Notes: generated from the letters alone by a model not told the origin. A stretch of DNA of 64,000 bases from Metellina segmentata (GCA_947359465.1 OX375879.1:124631409-124695408), one strand, 5' to 3'. Shown: positions 44,421-55,195, counted from the first letter of the stretch. Numbers and translations: made by a program.

Positions 44421-44869
44421 TCCTTTTTCAATGTTAAAATCATATCATTCTCACATGAAAGACATTTCACCCTCTTCCCAATCAAGCTACTACATGTTTG
44501 CAAAAAAAAAACATTTTCTAACTTTCAATAACACTATCCACTGCTATATCAAATCAACTAAGGGGAAATGAGCAACCAAAAGGGGAAAAAAATTCTAAAT
44601 TCCAATCTGCAATTTCAAAAATCCAATTTAATCCAAATTTTTTTCGAAATTTTAATTGAAATTTAAATAAAGTGACAAATTAAAAAAATTGTAACTTACA
44701 ATCTGCTTTCCAAACTTATCCTAAAAATTTTGAAAATTAATAAAACAAGTCGATTTTATAAATTAAGAGCAAAATTCATATGCACCCAACAATTTCAAAG
44801 ACTGTCTAAATTTTAATTCCGTTCTACATTAAAAATAAAAGTGGAAAAGCGTATTTTCTTCCTTAACCA

Positions 44870-46157
44870 ATCATGAGACCCGTTTATTATCGTCAGGAAA
44901 AAATATCTAGGGTTGCCTTAAAACTAAGAAAAACCTCGAAAACGGGAAGGTTACCACAATTGGCAATACATCGCTCGAAAGTTGTAACGTATCGGATACT
45001 ACATACCATCCAATATCATCAGCATAATGAAATGAAACATCTGAAGAATAATTTAAAACAACACAAGATTCTCATGCATGTTGACTTTAGCGAAAATTAT
45101 GTATGAAGGTATGCTGAAGAGATACAATCGATTCATTTTGTTGGTGGTCAACAAATAACAATACAGGAGTTTTATACTTCAAGGACGTTGCTGGTAACCA
45201 ACAATCAAAATCCTTTTGCACCGCTTCTGAATCACTTAGGCAAGATGCAGCAGCTGTCTGGACTAACATTCATCCTATAATTGAGAAACATCTTCAGGAA
45301 TACCCTGCTATTACTTCAATTCATGGTTAAAGTGACAGTCCTACAAACCAATATAGAAATAAAACTATGTTGTACCATCCTTTGTAAGATTTTGAAAGAG
45401 GATTTCCCTACCATCAAAGAGCTTACCTGGAACTACACAGAAGCAGGACATGGTAAGGGAGCACCTGGTAGAGTGGGTGGAGTAATAAAAAAAAGTGTTG
45501 ACAGGTTAGAGGCACAAGGCAAGGATATCAAAAGTTTCAAAAACCTAATCAAAAATTTAAAATTAGAAGTATAGGGAGTTTCCATACACATTGTGGACCC
45601 AAAAATTATAGAAATCCTTGATCAACATTTGAGTCAAGTGGAAAAACACTTTCCAGGAACAATGAGAATCCACCAATTGTTGTGGACAAGCCAAAACCCG
45701 ACAAAAACGAATTTTAGAAGATTAAGTTGTTTTGTGTGTCCTCCTCACCACTGCAAACATTTTACAATTTCAGAAACAAAAAAGAAATCTAGAAAAAAAA
45801 TTTCTGAAAATGAAAATAAAGGCGATACAATATTATTTATTTTTTAATATTAAGTTTATGTTAGAATTTCTTTCAGTCCAACTTTATTTGTTTTATAAAT
45901 TACTTACGATAGGATATTTTATTGTTTTAGAAAATCTGTAAGCAGGGGAATGGGTTAGTGTGTGTTATGACGGAGAATTATATCCAGGAGAAGTAATACA
46001 AATCACCGACAAGGGTGAATATGAAGTGAAGGCGATGGAACCTGTTGGAGATAAATTTCACAAGTGGCCAGTCAACCGTGATCTGTGTCTATATAGAAGT
46101 GAAGACATAAAAAGCAAAATATCTGCTCCTATACCACCATGGATCACGGGCGAATAA
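44870..46157 (+). pseudogene. Catalytic part of the element B protein
   Basis: Frames in order: 44873-45106 (NNLKQHKILMHVDFSENYV), broken continuation to 45275 with YTSRTLLVTNNQNPF, 45281-45574 (ELTWNYTEAGHGKGAPGRVG, GVIKKSVDRLEAQGKDIKSF), 45593-45770 (MRIHQLLWTSQNPTKTNFRR, CFVCPPHHCKHF, possible zinc ligands) and 45940-46157 (YPGEVIQITDKGEYEVKAME). Block 1 DFSENY and block 3 GHGKGxP mirror elements A and C. Block 2 is scrambled near 45330-45360. At least four breaks. Confidence 0.6.
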
Positions 46158-46734
46158 ATTTTATTTCAGTGATTTCTCGCATTAAAATTTGAAAAATGTA
46201 GCCATTTGTGCAACCTAATTTAAATTTATTCTTAATAAATTTTGTGAGATGAAGATTAAGATATATAATGAAGAAGTTATTATAAGTGTTTGTCACTCCC
46301 CTCTCTCTTATTGTCATTCCCCTGTCTACCTAAAATTAAAAATTTAATTTTTCGTTACTTTAATTGGAAACATTTTTTTGCTGACTGTAGGGGAAGACGG
46401 GGTACAATGAAACATTACTTCTAAAATCAGTAAAATTTGTCACAGAAAGTTGAAATTTATATATATGTTATGCAACTATAGGTTCCAATTACTGATGTGA
46501 TTTGGATACATTCGCACTTCTACAACATTAGCAATAGAAGATTATTGGTTTTTCACCATTGAAAGTAAGTTCCTTTACTAAAAGTAATTTTGTTTCTTTT
46601 TCCTCGTTGCTATATGCAATAATAATTTTTTCTATACATTGTTATCTTTGTGTTGTTGTCTTCACACCTTCAAAACCAAAATTAAATATATATATATATA
46701 TATTAGAAGTTCGAAAAGGTTTTTATTTAGTAAC

Positions 46735-46856
46735 CTCAGTATGGGGTACAATGAAACACTTGCAGACGGTGAAACACTTGCAGACAGGGTACAATGAAAC
46801 ACTTGCAGACGGGGTACAATGAAATACTTGCAGACAGGGTACAATGAAACATGTTT
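46735..46856 (+). repeat. 25-bp subterminal tandem array of the pogo element
   Basis: About five units of GACGGGGTACAATGAAACAC plus TTGCA, one of them with an internal deletion (GACGGTGAAACACTTGCA). It repeats the terminal sequence itself, so it may multiply the transposase-binding site; that is inference. Confidence 0.85.
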
Positions 46857-47163
46857 CTTTGTGCCCCTGGGTGAATGCATTTACTTGAAGCAATATATCA
46901 CTGGTAAATATAATATCACTGATATAAAAAAAAACATATTAATGGTTGTCACTAATATAAATAAAACACTTTTACTTAGGAAATGGCAACACCTAACATT
47001 AACAGGAAAAGGCAACACCAAATCAAAACAATAATTTTGAAAGCATGCCAAATTTTTTTTTCCGTCAAAACAAATACAGATTTTAATAGTAAGTTAGTTT
47101 TTTTATATTCAAAAACATTTAAGAATAGTTTATTTATTTCATTGGCCTAAACTGCACTTACTA

Positions 47164-47390
47164 CAGTTCACAATCCTCCTAAAGTTCTCAGTCAAAGAGG
47201 CCAAAAACAAATAGGTCATTTAACTTCTGGTGAAAGGGGTGTTTTAGCGAATGGAATATGGCCTTTCAATAGAGAAATGTTTTGTGAAGAAGATTATTTG
47301 TGTTTGTATGTGTTAGATAGGCCTTGTCCTACTGAAAATTATTTCAATGGTCAGGTTAATGAAACTGAAGACAAGACATACAAAACCTAA
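47164..47390 (+). pseudogene. pogo transposase remnant with N- and C-terminal parts fused
   Basis: The frame reads TVHNPPKVLSQRGQKQIGHL (end of the CENP-B/HTH linker region) directly into LANGIWPFNREMFCEEDYLC and YVLDRPCPTENYF, which in pogo/Tigger-type transposases follow the DDE domain. The whole catalytic core is missing, in frame. It ends at TAA. It is therefore a nonautonomous deletion derivative. Confidence 0.7.
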
Positions 47391-47949
47391 GAATCAGAAG
47401 TGGTTGATCTTACCAATAGTAGATCAGAATCACCTACTGCAGGTTGTTCAGCAACTGTTCATACAAAGCTCTAAACCTGTGAGGAAATACATATTTCTCC
47501 TCAAGATATAAAACCTTACCCCAAGGCTGGTCCAAGAAAAGAAGTAAGAGTAGGAAAAAAAGAAATTAAAAAAAAAAATTTCTAACCACGCCAGTAAAAA
47601 ATGCTCTTGTTAAGCAATTAGAAAGTAAAAAGAGGAAAAAACTAAGAAGGTATTGTTTTCAAAACAAACTACCTCCTACATACTCAAAAGATGACAATGA
47701 TCCAGATTATTTTCCAGCTTCAGCTGATCACCAAAATACAAAGAATGAGATATCCGCACATAACATGTGTGACACAAGCAGTATCTGTATAAATGATTAT
47801 GTTTTAATCAAGGAGGGTGAACTGAAACGTAAGGAAATATATTCTGTTGGAGAAATCATAAATTTAAATGAAGTCGAATGTGACTAAAATAAACTATATA
47901 GGGTGAAAATTGCTTGCATCATTTGGAGTGTTTCATTATACCCCAGTAT

Positions 47950-47990
47950 GTGTTTCATTGTACCCCGGCATACGGGGTACAATGAAACAC
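47950..47990. repeat. Perfect 18-bp hairpin of pogo motifs
   Basis: GTGTTTCATTGTACCCCG, five-base loop GCATA, then its exact inverse. Two terminal-type motifs face each other inside the right subterminal region. Confidence 0.9.
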
Positions 47991-48285
47991 TGTGAGACAT
48001 TTACTTTTTGTTATTTTTGAAACATAAAGATATTGTTTAGAACCTAATAAAAATTTATTTAGATGGGGAAAATACAAGATTAAAAGTATGCATTAACTAT
48101 ATTTTTGTGCATGCAAAATTGTGGATAGGAAAAAATAATTAGTAAATTTTGTTTCATTGTACCCAGTCTTCCCCTATTTTATTGCTTAGAAAGACTATAT
48201 GAATACAAAAGAACCACCATTTAAAGGAAAACAAATACTTGTATTTTAAAAAGAACTTGTTCAGTTTAGAGAAAATGACCCAAAT

Positions 48286-48735
48286 ATGCGACGAATCTGA
48301 AAATATGCCTTTTACCTTGTTTTATAGCTTTCTGTGATGCAACCTCTTGATATTGGCCACGAAATTTCTTTTGGCAACCAAAATTTCAACAGTGCAACAT
48401 TAAATTAAGCTTTTAGTTTTAATAACAGCTTTTCAAAGGCTACATCTTTTGAAAAGTAATTATTTATGTGGTACAGATCACACTAAAAAATGAAGACAAT
48501 CCGACAAACAGAAATAAAAATTAGAAGTTTAATATAGTGTTCAAACCTTTCGAATGCAAATGCGTCAGGTCACTGGCAGTATTTCTTCTTATATTTGCTC
48601 GCTTGCTGTACTTCTCTAAACACAAATGTTTTTACTGTCGAATATTTCCAAACACTTTGATGCTCTCTAGAATAAGATTATTGGTATTTTTGACGTTTGT
48701 AATGTATGCTATTTCTCAACGGAGTGTCTATTGAC
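48286..48735. other. No gene recognised
   Basis: The frame at 48537-48734 is hydrophobic but has no supporting feature. Confidence 0.3.
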
Positions 48736-49108
48736 AGAAGCGGCTCAATCCCATGATAGTACTTTACGCAAGTCTAACTTGATTGGCTAGTTTCACGGGC
48801 TTGGCTTCACTTGGATATCTCGCCAATCTGATTGTTGCAGTAACCAGTACCCTTAGTATAAGTTGGCAAGAAACAACCATACAACATATATATGAGGAGC
48901 AAATCAGAGTCAACTTGTCGGACACTTACGCTGTACGCTGAGGCGCTAGTGTATGTATTGTATTTCTACGAAACCAACGCGCATATTCAAAATCAAATGG
49001 TTACTGCAACAATCAGATTGGCGAGATATCCAAGTGAAGCCAAGCCCGTGAAACTAGCCAATCAAGTTAGACTTGCGTAAAGTACTCTCATGGGATTGAG
49101 CCGCTTCT
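48736..49108. mobile_element. Foldback element with two 110-bp near-identical arms
   Basis: Arm 48736-48845 (AGAAGCGGCTCAATCCCATG ... GCAGTAACC) is the inverse of 48999-49108, with one mismatch seen. The spacer is 153 bases. CTCAACGGAGT flanks the structure as a direct repeat (48715-48725 and 49132-49142), slightly outside the arms. The plus frame at 48892-49080 is incidental. Confidence 0.75.
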
Positions 49109-49149
49109 TATTACGAACGTCTCACGAACGTCTCAACGGAGTAAGAACT

Positions 49150-49420
49150 CCTTACTCTGCACTGTCTGGCTCTTAATACTGCGCATGCCTGAAGGTTTGA
49201 CGTAGTAAGAACAGCGTTTTTGGCGACTATGCAGTATTTTGATCCATTTTGCCTTTGCCATAAACTGCCAATAAAGGCAATCCTTTTTTTTGGTAGGACG
49301 ACGCATTTTCCCTCTCGTTTCCCGCCTTTTTAAGATTCTCTGTCTATAAATCGAGGCTGGGTTGATGACCGCGCGCGCGCGGGAAGAAATGGATGGCTGG
49401 GTTTTATGGCGCAAAGTGTG
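49150..49420. promoter_or_regulatory. CpG-rich stretch; speculative promoter or foldback flank
   Basis: It contains GACCGCGCGCGCGCGGG, TGCGCATGCC (NRF1-like) and CTATAAATCGAGG, in contrast to its AT-rich surroundings. A minus-strand frame starts MRRPTKKKDCLYWQFMAKAK at 49305 and meets GTAAGG near 49157, which could be a first exon of the minus-strand gene. However, a piece (GAGTTCTTACTCC.TTGAG) recurs at 59196-59215, so part of it is repetitive. Confidence 0.25.
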
Positions 49421-49479
49421 TTGGATGGGTTGGATAATAACTAAAAACGGATATTTCCTCAAATCAACAAGTGAATGGA

Positions 49480-50660
49480 AACTAAAGTTGAGATGCGTTC
49501 CTGTTCAATGTCAAGAAAGCTTGTAAAGTTATGCGAAGAAAAAATATATCGTCCCAGAAAAACAAGATTTTTTAATAGAAATTGTTTCAACTGTAAATTA
49601 GAACAAGTAATAATAATCATTAAAGCTCAATTCTTAAGTGATAAACTCTTTTGGAAAGGAAAAAAAATCACAAAAACGCATTGAAATGTATTGTAATTTG
49701 CACAAAATGTCTTTTAAATATTTTTCATGTTTGTTTGTGTATGAAACAATAGATTTAATGACATGAATTCTTTGAGAAGAAATACAAGTTTGCATTTGTA
49801 TTTATAACAGAGCAATTTGTTTATTTTTAGCCACTTTTTGCTCACATAATTAAAAAATCTTTTCCCTGACAATTTCAAAATAATTTAAGTGCCATCCAGT
49901 TAACTGCTCACTTAATAAGTTTACAGTGCAATAATTTTTCAAAATCGTGCACTCAAAATCACATAACTTATGCACAAAAGAGGAATGCGTATAAATTTCT
50001 TTAAACATGGAAATGAAACATATGAACATCAAATAATTAAAATCCATCAAATTGTGAAATATTTGCCTAGTTGACTACATTTCGCTGAGCACTGCTTTGC
50101 TGACAAAAACAGGTTTTTATCAAATAATTCATTTCATTTTAAAACCAGGTTCGAATTCACATGTAAACAGTAAAAAAATTCTTTTTTATATTGCAGCTTT
50201 ACTTGAGGAATAAATTTGCAACTTGGATAAAAAATATACGTCTTGAAATTTCGCACTTCTTTGCAATGCTACATTTGAGAGCAATGAGTATTATTAGTTT
50301 TTATCCAATAAACTAAGTTACTGAAAAAGGGTTTCTTTTATCTTCAAGACTCCATCATAAAAGTTGAGATTCAATTTCTACCAACTATTTCAGATTTTCC
50401 ATTAAATTCATAATTTAGTTGGATGTCTCTATAAACATCGAGTTCAGTAAAAGTGCAATTTGATGAAGCGTCTACCATATTGAATCATTTCGAAAAACAG
50501 ATAAAAAAGTACTTGATACATACAGGTTTAAATTGTTTTGCAAGTGCCTTTAAGAAATAAAATCAGAAAATTGCCAAAACATATTGAGAAAAAATTCGTT
50601 TTAATTATACACTTCAAATTTTTTCAACATTTTGTGTTCTTTTTTATTATTATTACCTAT
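49480..50660. other. AT-rich intergenic or intronic sequence, nothing recognised
   Basis: No domain, splice-supported exon or terminal repeat is visible. Confidence 0.4.
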
Positions 50661-50667
50661 AAAAGTA

Positions 50668-50790
50668 TCAGGGCCGTCGTAGCCTGGTTGGAAGAGTAGC
50701 GAATTAGCAACTCGAGATTTGCGAGTTCGAAACTCGATCTTTCCAATACCCGTTGCATTGTGACGATTAAAATACCTACCATTTCTAAAG
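50668..50790 (+). mobile_element. tRNA-like SINE head (type 2), isolated
   Basis: AGGGCCGTCGTAGCCTGGTT has an A-box-like start and GCGAGTTCGAAACTCG a B box. The acceptor ends do not pair as in a functional tRNA, and the same head starts the minus-strand SINE at 50950-51202. Confidence 0.55.
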
Positions 50791-50949
50791 ATCATGTACT
50801 ATAAAAAATCATCAGTGCAGAAGTTAAACTTTTGGTTAATATGAAAGTAAAGTTACTTAATGTTAAATTATGAACCTTCTATATGTGCATTTACTACAAA
50901 TATCTAAGCAAATTACTAATATGTGTGTGTTGGATAAGTAGTTAATTAA

Positions 50950-51202
50950 CGTTGCGCGGAATCAATTCCGAATAGAAAGGTCTGTGGACCACGTTATTGG
51001 AATCACGGTCAGCTGACGAGACAACACCTTAGCTGGCACCCCACTCTCCGAGCTTCCACACCACACCATCGTGAGGACGTTTGTTTCCACGACACATTTT
51101 TCCCCCCGTATATACGACGGTCTTTGGTTGGACCTAGTTTCGAACTCGCAACCTTCAGGTTGCTAATCCGTTATTCTTATAACTGGGCTACAACAGCCCT
51201 AA
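50950..51202 (-). mobile_element. tRNA-derived SINE, type-2 head, minus strand
   Basis: On minus: AGGGCTGTTGTAGCCCAGTT, B box GCGAGTTCGAAAC, then the shared body TGTGGAAGCTCGGAGAGTGG and GGTGCCAGCTAAGGTGTTG, ending in degenerate tail sequence. Confidence 0.7.
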
Positions 51203-51273
51203 GTGTGTGAAAAAAAATTCTAAGTTGTAAAAACACTAGTCTGCAGGGACCTCGCAAGTGCTTACATAATGGG

Positions 51274-51601
51274 GCCGACCAACCGGTAAAGTGGTTATGT
51301 TGTTAGCCTCTAGATCCAGAAGGTTCCTGGTTCGAATCTGGGTCCGGGCATGTATGTTTGTAAGCGTATGGTGTAGAGGCGGCTGGTTCACCTTAAATCT
51401 GTCGTGGCCGAAAGTCCTCAAGTTAGTTGGTGTGGAAGTTTGGAGAGTGGGGTGCCAGCTCAGGCGTTGCTTCGTTACCTGACCGTGATTCAAAATTACG
51501 AGGTGTTGTCCTCGGATCTTATCCTTAAGGGATCGATCACAGACCGTCGTCAATAGCCCGTTGTGTTGCTCTAGTACGACGTTGATTAAAAATTACCAAT
51601 T
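51274..51601 (+). mobile_element. Full-length tRNA-derived SINE, type-1 head
   Basis: Head GGTAAAGTGGTTATGTTG with B box GGTTCGAATCT (51329-51339), body GTGTAGAGGCGGCTGG, GTCGTGGCCGAAAGTCCTC, tail GTACGACGTTGATTAAAAAT. TTACATAATGGG stands on both sides (51262-51273 and 51602-51613), a perfect 12-base duplication. Frames on either strand inside it are not genes. Confidence 0.9.
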
Positions 51602-51746
51602 TTACATAATGGGAAGGGGTAAAGAAAATAATTGTTAACCTGTTTTTGTAGAGAAGTGTGAGTTTTGCTTTTCTTACGCAAAGCACCTGAATCGGGAGTG
51701 CCTTTTTTTAGTTTCAGACATTCAATTTAAATCCTAACCTCAATTC

Positions 51747-52069
51747 ACCGGAAAAGTGGTTAAGGTGTTAGCCTCTAGATCGGAAGGTTCCTGGTTCGAA
51801 TCCGGGTCTGGGCATGGATGTTTGTAATTGTATGGTGTAGAGGCGGCTGGTGCACCTTAAATCTGTCGTGGCCGAAAGTCCTCACGTTGGGTTGGCGTGG
51901 AAGTTTGGAGAGTGGGGTGCCAGCTCAGGTGTTGCTTCGTCATCTGACCGTGGTTCAAAATTACGAGGTGTTGTCCTCGGATCTTTCCCTTAAGGGACTG
52001 ATCCCGGACCGTCGTCAATAGCCCGTTGTGTAGCTCTAGTACGACGTTAACTAAAAATTACCAAAAAAA
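51747..52069 (+). mobile_element. Full-length tRNA-derived SINE, type-1 head
   Basis: Head GGAAAAGTGGTTAAGGTG, B box GGTTCGAATCC (51793-51803), same body and tail as the copy 470 bases upstream. CCTAACCTCAATTC flanks it (51733-51746 and 52070-52083), a perfect 14-base duplication. Both SINEs look recent. Confidence 0.92.
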
Positions 52070-52669
52070 CCTAACCTCAATTCCAAAATATCGCTAAAAA
52101 ATTTTTCCCTAAAAAAGTATTTCTTTATTGTACGCTATTTGTCTCTGCTTTATGAAAGCTTTAAGTTGGAACAGTATGGGGATTCATAGAAATTTTTTTT
52201 TTCAAATACATGTCATTTGTACACATTATACGTACATTATCCGTATCGTTTGATCTAATTATCCGATCGATTCATATTGGGGTTATTTTATGCTTTCTGA
52301 TAATTTATTATATGCCACTGAAAATGCTTTTTTAATTTAAAGTCTCACAATTCAACTTTGAATTACAAAAACTGTGTACGTGATTTTTATACCCTCTTTC
52401 GTAGTAAAAATAAAATGTAAACAATTTCTTCCATAAAAAACCTATATCCTTTGACCTGATAGTCCAATCGAAATTAAATATTGGTTATTGAAGTGAAAGA
52501 TACAGAACCACCTTTCTGAAGACCCTGTGCATAAGTGCACACACGAGGGGAAGGTTTGGTATTTAAAATTTCCCTCAGAGGATATAAAGCAAATGCCTTT
52601 ATCAATGAAAACATTCACCAAGGGAGATAAGGGAGCATATGCCACCCTAGTCTTGAAAAAAAAATCACC

Positions 52670-52995
52670 TTTTAATTCACAGGGGTGCACGTGCGTACCG
52701 GCTAAAGCCCACCTACCCGTAAGAAAGCAAATACGTATATATATATTTTTTTAATTCATGGGCCACATAATTCATTACGCTCCTCAGGCCCGAAAAAAGC
52801 AATATATCCTTTTTAATTCATGGCCGTATCTACGGGAATACATAGAAAAGACATGTATCTGTTTTTGATTCATGGGTGCACCTAAGAGGGTGCTATTGAA
52901 TTTTTACCAGAGACCTGAAAAAGCAATATCCTGTACAAACCCATTAATTCATGGGCACCCATGGGAAGATGCTCAGTGAGTGCGCTCATTAATTA
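52670..52995. repeat. Degenerate tandem repeat with TTAATTCATGGG motifs
   Basis: TTAATTCA(T/C)(G/A)GG recurs at about 52674, 52752, 52816, 52868 (variant) and 52944, alternating with GAAAAAAGCAATATATCC-like segments at 52718, 52793 and 52917. Period roughly 60-75 bases, units much diverged. Confidence 0.55.
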
Positions 52996-53100
52996 AGGGT
53001 GTTGCATTATACTTGAGCCACACAGATCTGTAAAAACGTAAGACAGGTGCATATCGTTACGTAGAGCTACGAGTGGGTGGTGCGAGAAATGAAACAATGA

Positions 53101-55195
53101 AGCTAAAGCCTTCAGATTTATTAGCCTAACGTCATTTCTTCTTAAGAATTTGGAGAAATTGATTGAGAGATACGTTAGAGAGAGAGAGAGAGAGAGAGAC
53201 GAGGTTCTAAAAATTGAACCCCTATCAAGATTTCAACACGCCTATCAGCCTGGGAAATCTACAGAGACTTCCCTATGCGATCTTGTTACGGTCCTTGATA
53301 GAGCGGTTAATGGAAAGGAAATTGCTTTGGCAGTCTTTCTAGATATTGCGGGGGCCTTTGATAGAGTTCCAACGAATGTAATCTCTTATCAAACGAAAAG
53401 TTAACCCATTGGTTTGCACCTGGATAAAATATATGCTGGAGACAAGTATGGCTCGAGCTGGGAGACACACTCACTGTAAAAGCTGTCCACAGGGAGGTGT
53501 GTTGTCACAATTATTATGGAGCCTAGTTGTTGACGAGCTCCTAAACAGCACTCACTTTCTGGGCCAGTACTGTCTAGGTTATGCTGATGACAACAATGGT
53601 CATAAGAGGTAAGTTCCAGAATACTATAACGGATATCATGAGCACTGCCCTAAAAAGATTGAAAACTGGTGCAGAGAGGTGAACCTGTCGGTTAACTCCA
53701 GCAAAACTAGCCTAGTCCTGTTTACCCCAAAAAGGCTGCGAGATATGCATTTCCTAAAAATTCTTTGGAACACCACTTGCGTATTCAGACGAGGAAGTAT
53801 CTAGGAGTTACCTTGACATGGAGCTTACATGCTCCAATAGTGCACGAGCAGGGCCAAAAGTATTCTGGGCTTGCAGACGTGCCGTAGGAATTAACTGGGG
53901 TCTAACGCCAAAAATGTTGCACTGGATATGCACTGAGTGATTACTCCAATGGTATCTTATGGGGCCATTGCCTGGTGGAGTAGAACCCGTAATGAGACAG
54001 TGAAGAAGAACTCACTAGTCTACAGAGAATGGCGACCGTTGCAATTTCAAGTGTAATGCGTACCACTCCATCACAGAGTCTAGAAATGCTTCTAGGACTC
54101 CTACTACTACATAAACAAGTGGGATTTGAGGTATTTTCGTGTTCACAACGCCTCAAACTCATGGGTCTATGGAAATCGCCCTATGAAATGTCTATGTTTA
54201 AAAATGTTGCTACGCAGGTAAAAGAACATCTTTATCTACTAATGAGACCTGATTGGATGTTAAAGCAGTTTTGCTTTCAAGCCAAATACAACATTATCTT
54301 TACAACTAGACATTTGTCTCCAGTCTGATCAGGAGAGGTGATGAAATTTGGTACACAGATGTTTCAAAAACATATCATGGCACTGGTTCAGGTGCTTTTT
54401 GTCCTAATCGAAAAATAAAGCTATCTTTCAAGATAAGATCTCCACTGTATATGAGGCTGAGGTTCTAGCGATCTCTACTTGTACTTACAACTGCCTGGGG
54501 TTGCTAAGATGGTCTTAAAGATCTTCTCTGCCAGTAAGAAGGTCAAGGTTTTGCAGAGACACTGCTTTTCTTCAATAGCAGTGTGGGAATGTCACAATGC
54601 ACTTGTGGGTTTGGCTGAGAGAAACGAAGTGTCTCGTATGTGGGTCCCTGGTCATTGATGGTAATGAAATAGCAGACCAACTAGCAAAACGTGGATATGA
54701 AATGCCATTTTTTAAGACCAGAGCCTGTTTTGGCCTGGCTTCAACATAATGATCTGTTATGTGGTTGGATGCAAAAGGTAGATTTAGATAAAAATAGACT
54801 ATCACTACAGATCAAAGACAAGCCAAAGAGCTCAATCAACAATCTCTCTGGTCGAGGGAACTTCTGAAATTGAGCAGAAAAGAAATCAGGGTAGCCATTG
54901 GCCTTCTAACTGGCCATTGTATCCTAAATAGACGCCTCAACCTCATGGTAGTTAAGATGACCCATTACGTAGATGGCAGAGGAGGGTCCTGTACACGTTT
55001 TGTGTAATTGTTACTCTACCCACCGTTTCGAGTATCTGGGACACCATTGTATTGAACCCTAGGAATTACCAAACATTCCAATCGGGTACATGATAAAATT
55101 TATTTCGGCAATCTGTTTTTATTAGATCAGTCGGGGTTTTTAGTACAATAGACAACTGGTCACGGTGCTGGCACTCTTTAGAGTTACCCCCACAG
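53101..55195 (+). mobile_element. LINE fragment (RT plus RNase H, I/R1/Jockey-like group)
   Basis: 5'-truncated. RT starts ISLTSFLLKNLEKLIERYV, then RFQHAYQPGKSTETSLCDLV and AVFLDIAGAFDRVP (first catalytic Asp), continuing in shifted frames to SCPQGGVLSQLLWSLVVDEL and GYADDNN (catalytic). RNase H follows (WYTDVSKTYHGTGSGAF about 54350-54400; GNEIADQLAKRGYEM about 54660-54705), then IGLLTGHCILNRRLNLM near the 3' end. Many stops. A (GA)n microsatellite at 53176-53199 sits within the RT frame. The element seems to end near 55195 (CCCCCACAGTAAGTCATAAA). Confidence 0.8.
53176..53199. repeat. (GA)n microsatellite in LINE reading frame
   Basis: About twelve GA units, adding an Arg-Glu run to the RT frame. 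Confidence 0.9.

Larger units (their letters stand above)
46390..48174 (+). mobile_element. pogo-type element nested in element B
   Basis: It begins GGGGAAGACGGGGTACAATG and ends CATTGTACCCAGTCTTCCCC, with TA on each side (46388-46389 and 48175-48176), the Tc1/mariner-pogo duplication. A short fused transposase remnant lies inside. Subterminal copies of GGGGTACAATGAAACA occur in both halves. Confidence 0.85.
36650..48285 (+). mobile_element. Element B: large inverted-repeat element with TGTCATTCCCCTGTC motifs, host of a nest
   Basis: ATGGGTCATTTTCTCTAAAC at 36652-36671 is the inverse of GTTTAGAGAAAATGACCCAA at 48264-48283. Copies of TGTCATTCCC(C/T)TGTC lie near both ends: about 36826, 37027, 38815 and inverted 38840 and 38863 on the left, 46290 and 46312 on the right. 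Its coding sequence is spread over 39310-40190, 42967-43190 and 44870-46157, separated by insertions. Removing the hAT, element A, the 43.2-44.8 kb insertions and the pogo element would leave roughly 5 kb. Confidence 0.55.

Noticed and set aside
48892..49080. 62-codon plus frame
   Set aside because: It lies within the spacer and arm of the foldback element.
50668..50745. Possible tRNA gene (A-box-like and B-box-like sequences)
   Set aside because: The acceptor stem does not pair and the same sequence begins a SINE at 50950-51202, so it is a SINE head.
51236..51553. 105-codon minus frame
   Set aside because: Antisense of a full-length SINE with a perfect target duplication.
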